In this document: positions 19,301 through 26,827 of the stretch, piece after piece | Position numbering within the stretch: position 1 is the first letter of the stretch | How the letters are laid out: every line of letters starts with the position of its first letter | Assembly: GCA_964630925.1 (NCBI GenBank) | Contig: CAZVZK010000118.1 | Coordinates: 1 to 31,162 of the forward strand | Direction: 5' to 3' | From: RGDT01 sp964630925 | GTDB taxonomy: Bacteria; Planctomycetota; Planctomycetia; Gemmatales; Gemmataceae | DNA length: 31,162 nt | Position numbers and translations under genes: made by a program | Notes under the pieces: model-generated | Database searches by the model: none | What the model saw: only the letters and a program-made list of their open reading frames with translations | Told to the model about the DNA's origin: nothing

Positions 19301-21010
19301 ATGCCGACCGTCTACGTCTCGTATAAATCGGGCCCCGGCAAGAAGGCCCCGGCCGGCCTCGTCCAGGCCGCCGTCGGCAAGGACACCGTCCAGCTCGTGC
19401 CCGTCGAGATCGGCGGCGACAAGCTCAACTGCATCCAGGCCGCCCGCAAGGCCGACGTCGAGATCCCGCACTACTGCTGGCACCCGGCGCTCACCGTCGT
19501 CGCCTCGTGCCGCATGTGCCTCGTCGAGGTCGGCGAACGCAAGCCCGACGGCACGGTCACGATGGGCCGCACCGTCGTGCCCGGCTGTCAGACGATGGTC
19601 AAGGACGGCTCGGTCATCATCCCCGACAGCCACCGCGCCAAGACGGCCCAGGCCGACACCCTCGAAGGCATCCTGCTCAACCACCCGCTCGACTGCCCCG
19701 TCTGCGACAAGGCCGGCGAGTGCATGTTGCAGGACTTCACCTACGCCCACGGCCGCGCCGAGACGCGGATGATCGACGAGAAGAACACCCCGCCCAACAA
19801 GCCCGACCTCGGCCCGAACGTCTCGCTCTTCACCGACCGCTGCATCATGTGCAGCCGCTGCGTGCGGTTCACGCGCGAGATCAGCGGCGAGGGCGAGCTG
19901 TCGGTCATCAACCGGGGGCACCACTCCGAGATCGCCGTCTTCCCCGGCGAGGCGCTCGACAACAAGCTGGCATCGAACGTGGTCGACCTGTGCCCCGTCG
20001 GCGCCCTGTGCAGCAACGACTTCCTGTACAAGCACCGCGTCTGGAACCTCAAGACCGTGGACAGCGTCTGCCCCGGCTGCTCCACCGGCTGCTCCATCCA
20101 CCTCGACGGCAACAAGAACATCGTCTACCGCCTGCGTCCGCGCGAGAACCCCAAGGCGCAGGGGTACTTCATGTGCGACGAGGGCCGCCTCGGCTACCAC
20201 TACACCAACAGCAAGGAGCGCTTCCTTCGGCCGATCAAGCAGGGCAAGCCGTCCGGGTGGAACGAAGTCCTCGCCGACATCCGCTCCGCGTTCAAGGCGG
20301 CGGCGCAGAAGGACGGGCCTTCCGTGGTCGGCGTGCTGTCGCCGTGGCTGACCTGCGAGGAGGCGTTCCTGCTCGGCAAGTTCATCCGCGGCCTGTCGCG
20401 CGAGGCCCGGCTCGTCCTCGGCCCGGTGCCCGTCGTCGGCGAGGATGACACCTACCCCAAGGACCGCCGAGGCAACCCCTCGGACCTGCCGGTGAAGTTC
20501 ACCATCCGGGCCGAGAAGGCGCCCAACCGCAAGGGCGTCGAGGCCGTCCTGAAGCACTTCCAGAGCAAGGTCTTCCCCTTCCCCGACGCCCTCGCCTGGG
20601 CGGGCGAGGGCCGCGTGTCGGCCATGTTCCTGTCCGCCGGCTACCCCGCCGCCTGGATCACCCCGGAGCAGGCGGAGGCGCTCAAGAAGGTGAACACGCT
20701 CGTCGTGCAGGACCTGTTGGCGTCGCCGGCGTCGGCGGCGGCCAACTGGGTGCTGCCGGCGGCGTCGTGGGCGGAGAAGGAGGGGACGTTCGTCAACCAC
20801 GCCGGGCTGGCCCAGGCCATCCACTGGGGCGTCACGCCGACGGGCGAGGTCCGCACGGACGGGCAGGTGTACTTCGACCTGCTGGAGCGCAAGGGCCTGG
20901 CCCGCGCCGACGCCGTCCGCAAGGAGCTGGGCAACGAGGTGAAGTGGTTCACCCCCCTGGCCGTCCAGAGCCTCGGCGAGCAGGGCATCCTGCTGGAGGG
21001 GGGCAAATGA
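19301..21010 (+). CDS. nuoG: NADH-quinone oxidoreductase subunit G
   Basis: Predicted 569-residue iron-sulfur subunit. Ligand sets are complete: 2Fe-2S N1b with C59, C70, C73 and C96; N5 with H128, C132, C135 and C141; N4 with C181, C184, C187 and C231. A fourth set, C257, C260, C264 and C292 (C-x2-C-x3-C-x27-C), fits the extra cluster N7 known from E. coli and Thermus. The molybdopterin-oxidoreductase-like part after residue 295 is only about 275 residues, much shorter than in those species. The stop overlaps the nuoH start as ATGA. An N-terminal addition of about 30 residues precedes the ferredoxin fold. Confidence 0.95.
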   Translation: MPTVYVSYKSGPGKKAPAGLVQAAVGKDTVQLVPVEIGGDKLNCIQAARKADVEIPHYCWHPALTVVASCRMCLVEVGERKPDGTVTMGRTVVPGCQTMVKDGSVIIPDSHRAKTAQADTLEGILLNHPLDCPVCDKAGECMLQDFTYAHGRAETRMIDEKNTPPNKPDLGPNVSLFTDRCIMCSRCVRFTREISGEGELSVINRGHHSEIAVFPGEALDNKLASNVVDLCPVGALCSNDFLYKHRVWNLKTVDSVCPGCSTGCSIHLDGNKNIVYRLRPRENPKAQGYFMCDEGRLGYHYTNSKERFLRPIKQGKPSGWNEVLADIRSAFKAAAQKDGPSVVGVLSPWLTCEEAFLLGKFIRGLSREARLVLGPVPVVGEDDTYPKDRRGNPSDLPVKFTIRAEKAPNRKGVEAVLKHFQSKVFPFPDALAWAGEGRVSAMFLSAGYPAAWITPEQAEALKKVNTLVVQDLLASPASAAANWVLPAASWAEKEGTFVNHAGLAQAIHWGVTPTGEVRTDGQVYFDLLERKGLARADAVRKELGNEVKWFTPLAVQSLGEQGILLEGGK

Positions 21011-22362
21011 CGTTCTCCTTCGACCAGGGCGCGTTCTGGGTGACGCTGATCCTCATCGGCGTGGTGATGGCGGCGGTCCAGGGGACGTGCGCCTACCTGA
21101 TCCTCGCCGAGCGCAAGATCAGCGCGTGGGCGCAGGACCGCGTCGGCCCCAACCGCGTGGGCCGCGAGTTCGGCCTGCCCTTCGGCCTGCTGCAGCCCAT
21201 CGCGGACGGGATCAAGTTCCTGCTCAAGGAGCAGATCATCCCCGGCGGCGTGGATAAGCTCTTCTACCTGATCGCGCCGTGCATCGCGGTCTCGACGGCG
21301 CTGATGGCCATCGCCGTCGTCCCGTTCGGCGCGACGACGCCGCCCCCGGTGCTGCTGGACCGGCGCGACCCGGATGCGGCGAAGCACTTCCCGACCTGGC
21401 CGGCCACGCAGGCGGAGAAGGACGAGCTCCTCAAGTACGACCGCGAGTGGGCCGAGCGGCAGTCCCCCAAGCAGCCGACGTTCGAGGAGCGACTGGCGGA
21501 GTACAACAAGAAGATCCAGTTCGTCATCGCGCCGCACATGGACATCGGCGTCGTGTACGTCCTGGCGGTGGGCAGCCTGGGGGCCTACGCCATCGTCCTC
21601 GGCGGGTGGTCGAGCAACAACAAGTACTCGATGCTCGGCTCGCTTCGTTCGTCGGCGCAGCTCATCAGCTACGAGATCCCGATGGGCATGTCGATCCTCG
21701 GCGTGATGGTGATGGCCGGCTCGCTCAACCCGGAGAAGATCATCCATCAGCAGATCACCGGGGGGTGGAACGTGCTGTTCCAGCCGCTGGCGTGCCTGCT
21801 GTTCATCACCAGCATCTTCGCGGAGACGAACCGGGTGCCGTTCGACCTGCCGGAGGCGGAGCAGGAGCTGGTGGGCGGCTACCACACCGAGTACAGCGGC
21901 ATGAAGTTCGCGATGTTCTTCCTGGCCGAGTACACGCACATGATCACCACGAGCTTCCTGTGCGTGGCCCTGTTCTTCGGCGGATGGCACCTGCCGTACC
22001 TGACCCCGGCGGAGACGGGCGGGTGGGGCGACATGGCGCTCAAGGTGGCGGTGTACGCCGTGAAGATGGCGCTGTTCATCATCTTCTACATGTACATCCG
22101 CTGGACGATCCCCCGGTTCCGCTTCGACCAGTTGATGGGTTTGGCGTGGAAGGTGATGATGCCGCTGGCGCTGGCGTCGCTGGTGGCGGTGCTGTACGTG
22201 AAGCACTTCAACATCAGCCCGTGGGTGCTGCTGCCGGCGTCGCTGGCGATCCTGGTGATCGGCACGGCGCTCAGCCTGCGGATGCCGCGTCCGCCGCAGC
22301 GGGCGCGTGTGACGATCACCGGCCACCCGGTGACGGGTCAGAATCAGGTCACGTCGGAGTGA
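21007..22362 (+). CDS. nuoH: NADH-quinone oxidoreductase subunit H, with loop insertion
   Basis: Predicted 451-residue membrane subunit linking the quinone chamber to the pump modules; E. coli NuoH is about 325 residues. Conserved parts are LAERKISAWAQDRVGPNRVG near 33-52, GGWSSNNKYSMLGSLRSSAQ and the acidic stretch FDLPEAEQELVGGYHTEYSG. Between the second and third helices, residues about 110-172 form a charged, Pro-containing insertion (for example ATQAEKDELLKYDREWAERQ) where E. coli has about ten residues. By the known topology this loop faces the periplasm. It begins inside the nuoG stop and ends 10 bases before nuoI. Confidence 0.95.
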   Translation: MTFSFDQGAFWVTLILIGVVMAAVQGTCAYLILAERKISAWAQDRVGPNRVGREFGLPFGLLQPIADGIKFLLKEQIIPGGVDKLFYLIAPCIAVSTALMAIAVVPFGATTPPPVLLDRRDPDAAKHFPTWPATQAEKDELLKYDREWAERQSPKQPTFEERLAEYNKKIQFVIAPHMDIGVVYVLAVGSLGAYAIVLGGWSSNNKYSMLGSLRSSAQLISYEIPMGMSILGVMVMAGSLNPEKIIHQQITGGWNVLFQPLACLLFITSIFAETNRVPFDLPEAEQELVGGYHTEYSGMKFAMFFLAEYTHMITTSFLCVALFFGGWHLPYLTPAETGGWGDMALKVAVYAVKMALFIIFYMYIRWTIPRFRFDQLMGLAWKVMMPLALASLVAVLYVKHFNISPWVLLPASLAILVIGTALSLRMPRPPQRARVTITGHPVTGQNQVTSE

Positions 22363-22372
22363 GGGGCGATTC

Positions 22373-22981
22373 ATGCCGATCGACGACAGAGACGTGATCT
22401 GGGCCAAGAAGCCCACCATCGGGCTGCTCGAGCAGCTCTACATCCCCGCCATCGTCGAGGGGCTGGCCACCACCGTGCGCCACTCCATCAACGCCCTCTT
22501 CGGCAAGGGGCAGATCACCCAGCAGTTCCCCGAGGTGGAGCCACAGCTCCCCGCCAACTACCGCGGCGTCCATCGCCTCAACCGCGACGAGCAGAGCCGC
22601 GTCAAGTGCGTCGCCTGCTACATGTGCAGCACGGCCTGCCCCGCCCACTGCATCGACATCGTGGCGGCACCGTCGCCCTGGCCCGACCGCGAGAAGTACC
22701 CCGAGACGTTCGTCATCGACGAATTGCGGTGCATCTACTGCGGCATGTGCGAGCAGGCGTGCCCCGTGGACGCCATCGAGCTGACCACCCTGTACGACCT
22801 CACCGGCATGAGCCGCGAGGACATGATGTTCGACAAGGAGAAGCTGTTGGCCGTCTTCGACGAGACGACGAAGCCGGGGGCGAAGTTCCCCAACCCCGTA
22901 CGCACGAAGGGCGGCCGGCTGGGCGTCGCCTCGGAGCTGGCCGACTCCGGCCTGACCTCCTCCTCCACTGCCCAGAGCTGA
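22373..22981 (+). CDS. nuoI: NADH-quinone oxidoreductase subunit I (N6a, N6b)
   Basis: Predicted 202-residue subunit with two 4Fe-4S clusters of ferredoxin type. First motif: C79, C82, C85 and C89 in CVACYMCSTACP; second motif: C120, C123, C126 and C130 in CIYCGMCEQACP. An extra C93 follows the first motif. The N-terminal amphipathic helices (LATTVRHSINALFGKGQITQ) pack on the membrane. The C-terminal 40 residues are a low-complexity Ser/Thr-rich tail. The stop shares one base with the nuoJ start. Confidence 0.95.
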   Translation: MPIDDRDVIWAKKPTIGLLEQLYIPAIVEGLATTVRHSINALFGKGQITQQFPEVEPQLPANYRGVHRLNRDEQSRVKCVACYMCSTACPAHCIDIVAAPSPWPDREKYPETFVIDELRCIYCGMCEQACPVDAIELTTLYDLTGMSREDMMFDKEKLLAVFDETTKPGAKFPNPVRTKGGRLGVASELADSGLTSSSTAQS

Positions 22982-24084
22982 TGCCAATGCCCCCAACAGG
23001 TGCCGACCTCTGGCGTATCCTCCTGCCCCTCCTCGCCGGGGCCGCGTCGATCTATCTGCTGCTGCCCCGGCCCAGGCCATTCAACCCCCTGATCGGCCTG
23101 GCCGCGGGCGTCGCCGCCCTCGTCCTCGCCGGGGCCCTGCTGCTCAAGCCGGTGGGCCTGTCGCCCGAGTCGGTACTGTTCTACTCGTTCTCGGCCCTGG
23201 CCGTCGCCTCGGGGGCGCTGCTGGCCACCCAGCAGAATCCCGCCAGGGCTGCCCTGTCGTTCACGCTGGTCATCCTCAGCACCTGCGGGCTGTTCCTGCT
23301 GCTGGCGGCGCCGTTCCTGATGGCGGCGACGATCATCGTCTACGCCGGGGCGATCATCGTGACGTTCCTGTTCGTCATCATGCTGGCGCAGCAGGAGGGG
23401 TACTCGGACGCCGACGCCCGGTCACGCGAGCCGGGCCTGGCCGTGCTGACGGGGTTCCTCCTGCTGGCCGTCCTGCTGCACGTCGTCCGGCTCGCCAACG
23501 ACAACAGCAAGATCGACGGGCTGATGGCGGAGGCGGAGGCGTTCAAGGCGAGCGGCAAGCCGCTGTCGGCGCAGAAGCTGGCGGAGGCGGCCAAGCCGGA
23601 CGCCCAGAACCTCGGGCCGGTCGAGACCCGCGTGAGTGACCTGCTGAAGGAGCTGGGCCACTCCGACCTCGCCAAGGGGTTCGAGGGCTACGAGTTCAAG
23701 TTCAAGCAGAAGACGGAGGAGGAGAAGAAGGCCACCGCCGCGGCCGTGATGGACGAGTGCCGGCGTCTGCTCGCGGAGGCCAGGCAGCGCGGGATGTCGG
23801 CCCGGCCCAGGCCCGCCGAGGAGGGCAAGGCCCCCGCCAGGCCGGCGCGGCCCATGTCGGCCCACAGCGGGGCGCCGGCGAGCGTGCCGCACGACCAGAT
23901 CCGCCGCGACCCCAAGACGGGCGTGCCGGAGATGCCCGCCGACAACGCCGCCGCCCTCGGACGCTCTCTGTTCACCGACTACCTGCTGCCCGTCGAGCTG
24001 GGCGGCTTCCTCCTGCTCGTCGCCACCGTCGGGGCCATCGCCATCGCCCAGAAGCACAAGCAGGCCGAGGGGGTGCGCGGATGA
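22981..24084 (+). CDS. nuoJ: NADH-quinone oxidoreductase subunit J, enlarged
   Basis: Predicted 367-residue membrane subunit, about twice the usual 165-200. The family core is FYSFSALAVASGALLATQQN (about 67-86), the conserved helix IIVYAGAIIVTFLFVIMLAQ (118-137) with its pi-bulge Tyr, and one more helix at 151-170. Two additions are seen: an N-terminal pair of helices (about 11-57) and a hydrophilic insertion of about 150 residues (172-325) between the fourth and fifth core helices. The insertion begins helical and charged (KQKTEEEKKATAAAVMDECR) and continues Pro/Ala-rich. The last helix (339-357) is normal. The gene shares one base with the nuoI stop and overlaps nuoK as ATGA. Confidence 0.92.
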   Translation: MPMPPTGADLWRILLPLLAGAASIYLLLPRPRPFNPLIGLAAGVAALVLAGALLLKPVGLSPESVLFYSFSALAVASGALLATQQNPARAALSFTLVILSTCGLFLLLAAPFLMAATIIVYAGAIIVTFLFVIMLAQQEGYSDADARSREPGLAVLTGFLLLAVLLHVVRLANDNSKIDGLMAEAEAFKASGKPLSAQKLAEAAKPDAQNLGPVETRVSDLLKELGHSDLAKGFEGYEFKFKQKTEEEKKATAAAVMDECRRLLAEARQRGMSARPRPAEEGKAPARPARPMSAHSGAPASVPHDQIRRDPKTGVPEMPADNAAALGRSLFTDYLLPVELGGFLLLVATVGAIAIAQKHKQAEGVRG

Positions 24085-24545
24085 GCGTCGGCCTCGAACA
24101 CTACCTGATCGTCGGCGCCATCCTGTTCGCGCTGGGGCTGATGGGCTTCCTCGCCCGCCGCAACCTCATCGTCATGTTCCTGTGCGCCGAGATGATGCTC
24201 CAGGGCGTGGCCATCAACCTCGTCGCCTTCGCCCGGTTCCACGGCAACCTGCAGGGGCAGTCGTTCACGCTGTTCATCGTCACCGTCGCCGCCTGCGAGG
24301 CCGGCATCGCCCTGGCCCTCATCCTCATGCTGTACCGCCGCAAGGGGTCGCTGGACGTCTCCCTCTGGCAGGAATTGCATGAGAAGGACTGGGCGCCGGC
24401 GGAGGACGACGAGGCCCTGCCGGAGCCGCCGGTCCCGGAGCCGATGCCGCACCTGACGCCCGCCGGCAAGGAGCCGGCACGCAAGGGGGGGGAGTGGGCC
24501 GAAGGCCTCCCCACCTCGAAAAAGGGGGGGATCTCGCATGTTTAG
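24081..24545 (+). CDS. nuoK: NADH-quinone oxidoreductase subunit K, with C-terminal tail
   Basis: Predicted 154-residue subunit; the usual length is about 100. The three helices and both essential Glu are present: E37 in FLCAEMMLQGVAINL and E73 in AACEAGIALALILML, matching E36 and E72 of E. coli. After the core, about 50 extra residues rich in Glu, Pro and Gly form a tail on the cytoplasmic side. The tail is partly encoded by runs of G (eight at 24485-24492 and seven at 24524-24530), so its exact sequence is sensitive to indels. The stop lies 8 bases into nuoL, and the second G run serves as the nuoL ribosome site. Confidence 0.93.
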   Translation: MSVGLEHYLIVGAILFALGLMGFLARRNLIVMFLCAEMMLQGVAINLVAFARFHGNLQGQSFTLFIVTVAACEAGIALALILMLYRRKGSLDVSLWQELHEKDWAPAEDDEALPEPPVPEPMPHLTPAGKEPARKGGEWAEGLPTSKKGGISHV

Positions 24546-26622
24546 CCCGCTGTTCGCCGCCGCCCCCGCCGGCGGCGCCCCCGGCATCGAGGACGCCGTC
24601 AGGCCGCTGCTGTGGCTCATCCCCGGCCTGCCCCTCCTGGCGGCCGCGGTCATCGGGCTGTTCGGCAAGGCTTTCCTCAAGGACAAGAGCCACTGGCCGT
24701 GCGTCCTCGGCATCGCCGGCTCGTTCGTCGTGTCGGCGCTCGTGTCGTCGCCGGTGTACCAAACCCACGGCGCCGGCATCGCCGTCTACTACCCGTGGAT
24801 CAAGACGGGGGACGTGGACATCGGCATGGCCCTGCGTGCCGACGCGCTCAGCGTCATGATGTCCGTGATGGTGACGTTCATCGCGACGTTCATCGCCATC
24901 TACGCGGCGGGGTACATGAAGGGCGACCCCGGCTACCCGCGATTCTTCGCGGCGGTGTCCGGCTTCGTCGCCGCGATGACCATCCTCGTGCTGGGCGACA
25001 ACCTGTTCGTGCTGTACGCCGGCTGGGAGGGCGTGGGCCTGTGCAGCTACCTCCTCATCGGCTTCTGGTTCGCCAAGGAGTCGGCGGCGGACGCGGCCCG
25101 CAAGGCGTTCCTCGTCACGCGCCTGGGGGACGTGGGGCTGTTCCTCGGCATCCTCATGCTGTGGTTCGGCAGCGGCCACCTCGACTACAAGCACGTCTTC
25201 GACTGGGTGGGCGGCGTGGCCAAGGACCCCTCGTGGGGGCCGTTCCTGTTCGCGGCGGCGATGCTGCTGTTCTGCGGGGCGGCGGGCAAGTCGGCGCAGT
25301 TCCCTCTGCACGTGTGGTTGCCGGACGCGATGGAGGGCCCCACCCCCGTCTCCGCGCTCATCCACGCGGCCACGATGGTGACGGCGGGCGTGTACCTCGT
25401 CGCCCGCATGACGCCGCTGTACATGGCGGTGCCGGCGGCGCAGGTGGTCGTCGCGTTCCTCGGTGGGTTCACGGCCCTTCTGGCGGCGCTGATCGCCCTG
25501 ACACAGACCGACCTGAAGCGGGTGATGGCGTACTCGACGCTGTCGCAGCTCGGGTACATGTTCCTCGGCCTGGGCTGCGCCGTGCAGATGGGGGCGGATA
25601 AGGCGCTGGTGACGTTCGCGGTGGTGGCGGCGATGTTCCACCTGTTCACGCACGCCTTCTTCAAGGCGCTGCTGTTCCTCGCCAGCGGCTCGGTGATGCA
25701 CGGCATGGGACACGTCATCGACATGACGCGGTTCTCGGGGCTGCGCAAGGTGATGCCGACCACGCACGCCACGTTCCTGATCGGCGCGCTGGCGCTGGCG
25801 GGCTTCCCGCTGCTGTCGGGCTTCTGGAGCAAGGACGAGATCCTCGACGCGGCCTGGAAGGCGAGTGAGTCCGACAACGGGCGGATCTACTTCGTCCTGC
25901 TGGCGGGGGCGATGCTGACGGCGTTCCTGACGGCGTTCTACACGTTCCGCGCGTACTTCAAGACCTTCTGGGGGCCGCTACGCGTCCCCGAGGAGGCCGA
26001 CCACCACGGCCACCACGACGACCACCACGGGCACGGGCACAAGCACCACACGCCGAAGGACTCGGCGCACCCGAAAGAGAGTTACGAGTCGCCCGCGGTG
26101 ATGACGGTGCCGCTGATCGTCCTGGCGGTGTTCGCCGTGGGCGTGGGCCTGGTGGTCGGCCCGTTCGGCCCGAAGGCGCTGTCCTTCGCGCACTTCCTGG
26201 AGGCGACGCCGGGCTTCCCGCACGCCGAGGGCGAGCACTCCCCGAACTGGGGGATGATGGCCGTCAGCTCGCTGATCGCGGTGGCGGGGATCGGTCTGGC
26301 CTACGTCTTCTATGTGTTGAAGCCGGAAATGCCGGGGCAGGTGGCGAAGGCGGTGCCGGTGCTGTACGACCTGTCGAAGAACAAGTTCTACATCGACGAG
26401 GTGTACACGGCCCTGATCGTGCGGCCGGCGGAGGGCCTGGCGGCGCTGCTGGGCGGGTTCGACCGCAACGGCGTGGACGCGGCGGCCAACGCCGTGGGGT
26501 GGGCGCCGCGGCTGCTGGGCAACCTGTTCCGGCCGATGCAGAACGGGCTGGTGCAGTTCTACGCCCTGGCGATGGTGCTGGGGCTGACGGTGTTCCTGCT
26601 GGCGCTGGTGCGCTCGCTGTGA
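24538..26622 (+). CDS. nuoL: NADH-quinone oxidoreductase subunit L (antiporter-like)
   Basis: Predicted 694-residue proton-pumping subunit. Key residues align with E. coli: E164 in YAGWEGVGLCSYLL (E144), K251 in CGAAGKSAQFPLHVWLPDAM (K229) and H276 in SALIHAATMVTAGVYL (H254). The lateral helix and terminal helix that normally follow are represented by ESPAVMTVPLIVLAVFAVGV and the hydrophobic C-terminus (YALAMVLGLTVFLLALVRSL). Near residue 486 a segment of about 30 residues contains at least ten His (EEADHHGHHDDHHGHGHKHH), in the place where E. coli has a shorter His-containing loop. It is the last gene before the position normally held by nuoM. Confidence 0.96.
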   Translation: MFSPLFAAAPAGGAPGIEDAVRPLLWLIPGLPLLAAAVIGLFGKAFLKDKSHWPCVLGIAGSFVVSALVSSPVYQTHGAGIAVYYPWIKTGDVDIGMALRADALSVMMSVMVTFIATFIAIYAAGYMKGDPGYPRFFAAVSGFVAAMTILVLGDNLFVLYAGWEGVGLCSYLLIGFWFAKESAADAARKAFLVTRLGDVGLFLGILMLWFGSGHLDYKHVFDWVGGVAKDPSWGPFLFAAAMLLFCGAAGKSAQFPLHVWLPDAMEGPTPVSALIHAATMVTAGVYLVARMTPLYMAVPAAQVVVAFLGGFTALLAALIALTQTDLKRVMAYSTLSQLGYMFLGLGCAVQMGADKALVTFAVVAAMFHLFTHAFFKALLFLASGSVMHGMGHVIDMTRFSGLRKVMPTTHATFLIGALALAGFPLLSGFWSKDEILDAAWKASESDNGRIYFVLLAGAMLTAFLTAFYTFRAYFKTFWGPLRVPEEADHHGHHDDHHGHGHKHHTPKDSAHPKESYESPAVMTVPLIVLAVFAVGVGLVVGPFGPKALSFAHFLEATPGFPHAEGEHSPNWGMMAVSSLIAVAGIGLAYVFYVLKPEMPGQVAKAVPVLYDLSKNKFYIDEVYTALIVRPAEGLAALLGGFDRNGVDAAANAVGWAPRLLGNLFRPMQNGLVQFYALAMVLGLTVFLLALVRSL

Positions 26623-26628
26623 GATGGA

Positions 26629-26821
26629 CTACCTCACCCCCCAACCCCCTCTCCGAAGCGGAGAGGGGGAGCCACAAGAGCATCGCCCGCGCGGCGGGGA
26701 AGTGTACGCCTCCCCTGTTAGACGAAGCCATTCAAGAGACGCTCACACGTCCCCTCCGTGTAGGCGATGATCTTGCGACCCCCCCTCTCCGCTTCGGGGA
26801 GGGGGTTGGGGGGTGGGGTAG
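26629..26821. mobile_element. 193-bp imperfect palindrome (MITE-like) in place of nuoM
   Basis: The left arm 26629-26670 (CTACCTCACCCCCCAACCCC...) mirrors 26779-26820 with about three mismatches. Pairing continues inward: AAGAGCATCGCC near 26676-26687 against GGCGATGATCTT at 26763-26774, and GTGTACGCCTC near 26702-26712 against GAGACGCTCACAC near 26736-26748, leaving a loop of about 25 bases. The whole element is thus one long hairpin with no coding content. Stretches of the CCCCCAACCCCCTCTCC kind recur as repeats in several bacterial genomes. It fills nearly all of the gap between nuoL and nuoN and its right end lies 6 bases from the nuoN start. Confidence 0.75.
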
Positions 26822-26827
26822 GGGCCA

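Noticed and set aside
26623..26827. A short reading frame through the palindrome as a nuoM remnant
   Set aside because: The translated sequence comes from the hairpin arms (Pro- and Gly-rich) and shows no hydrophobic helix.
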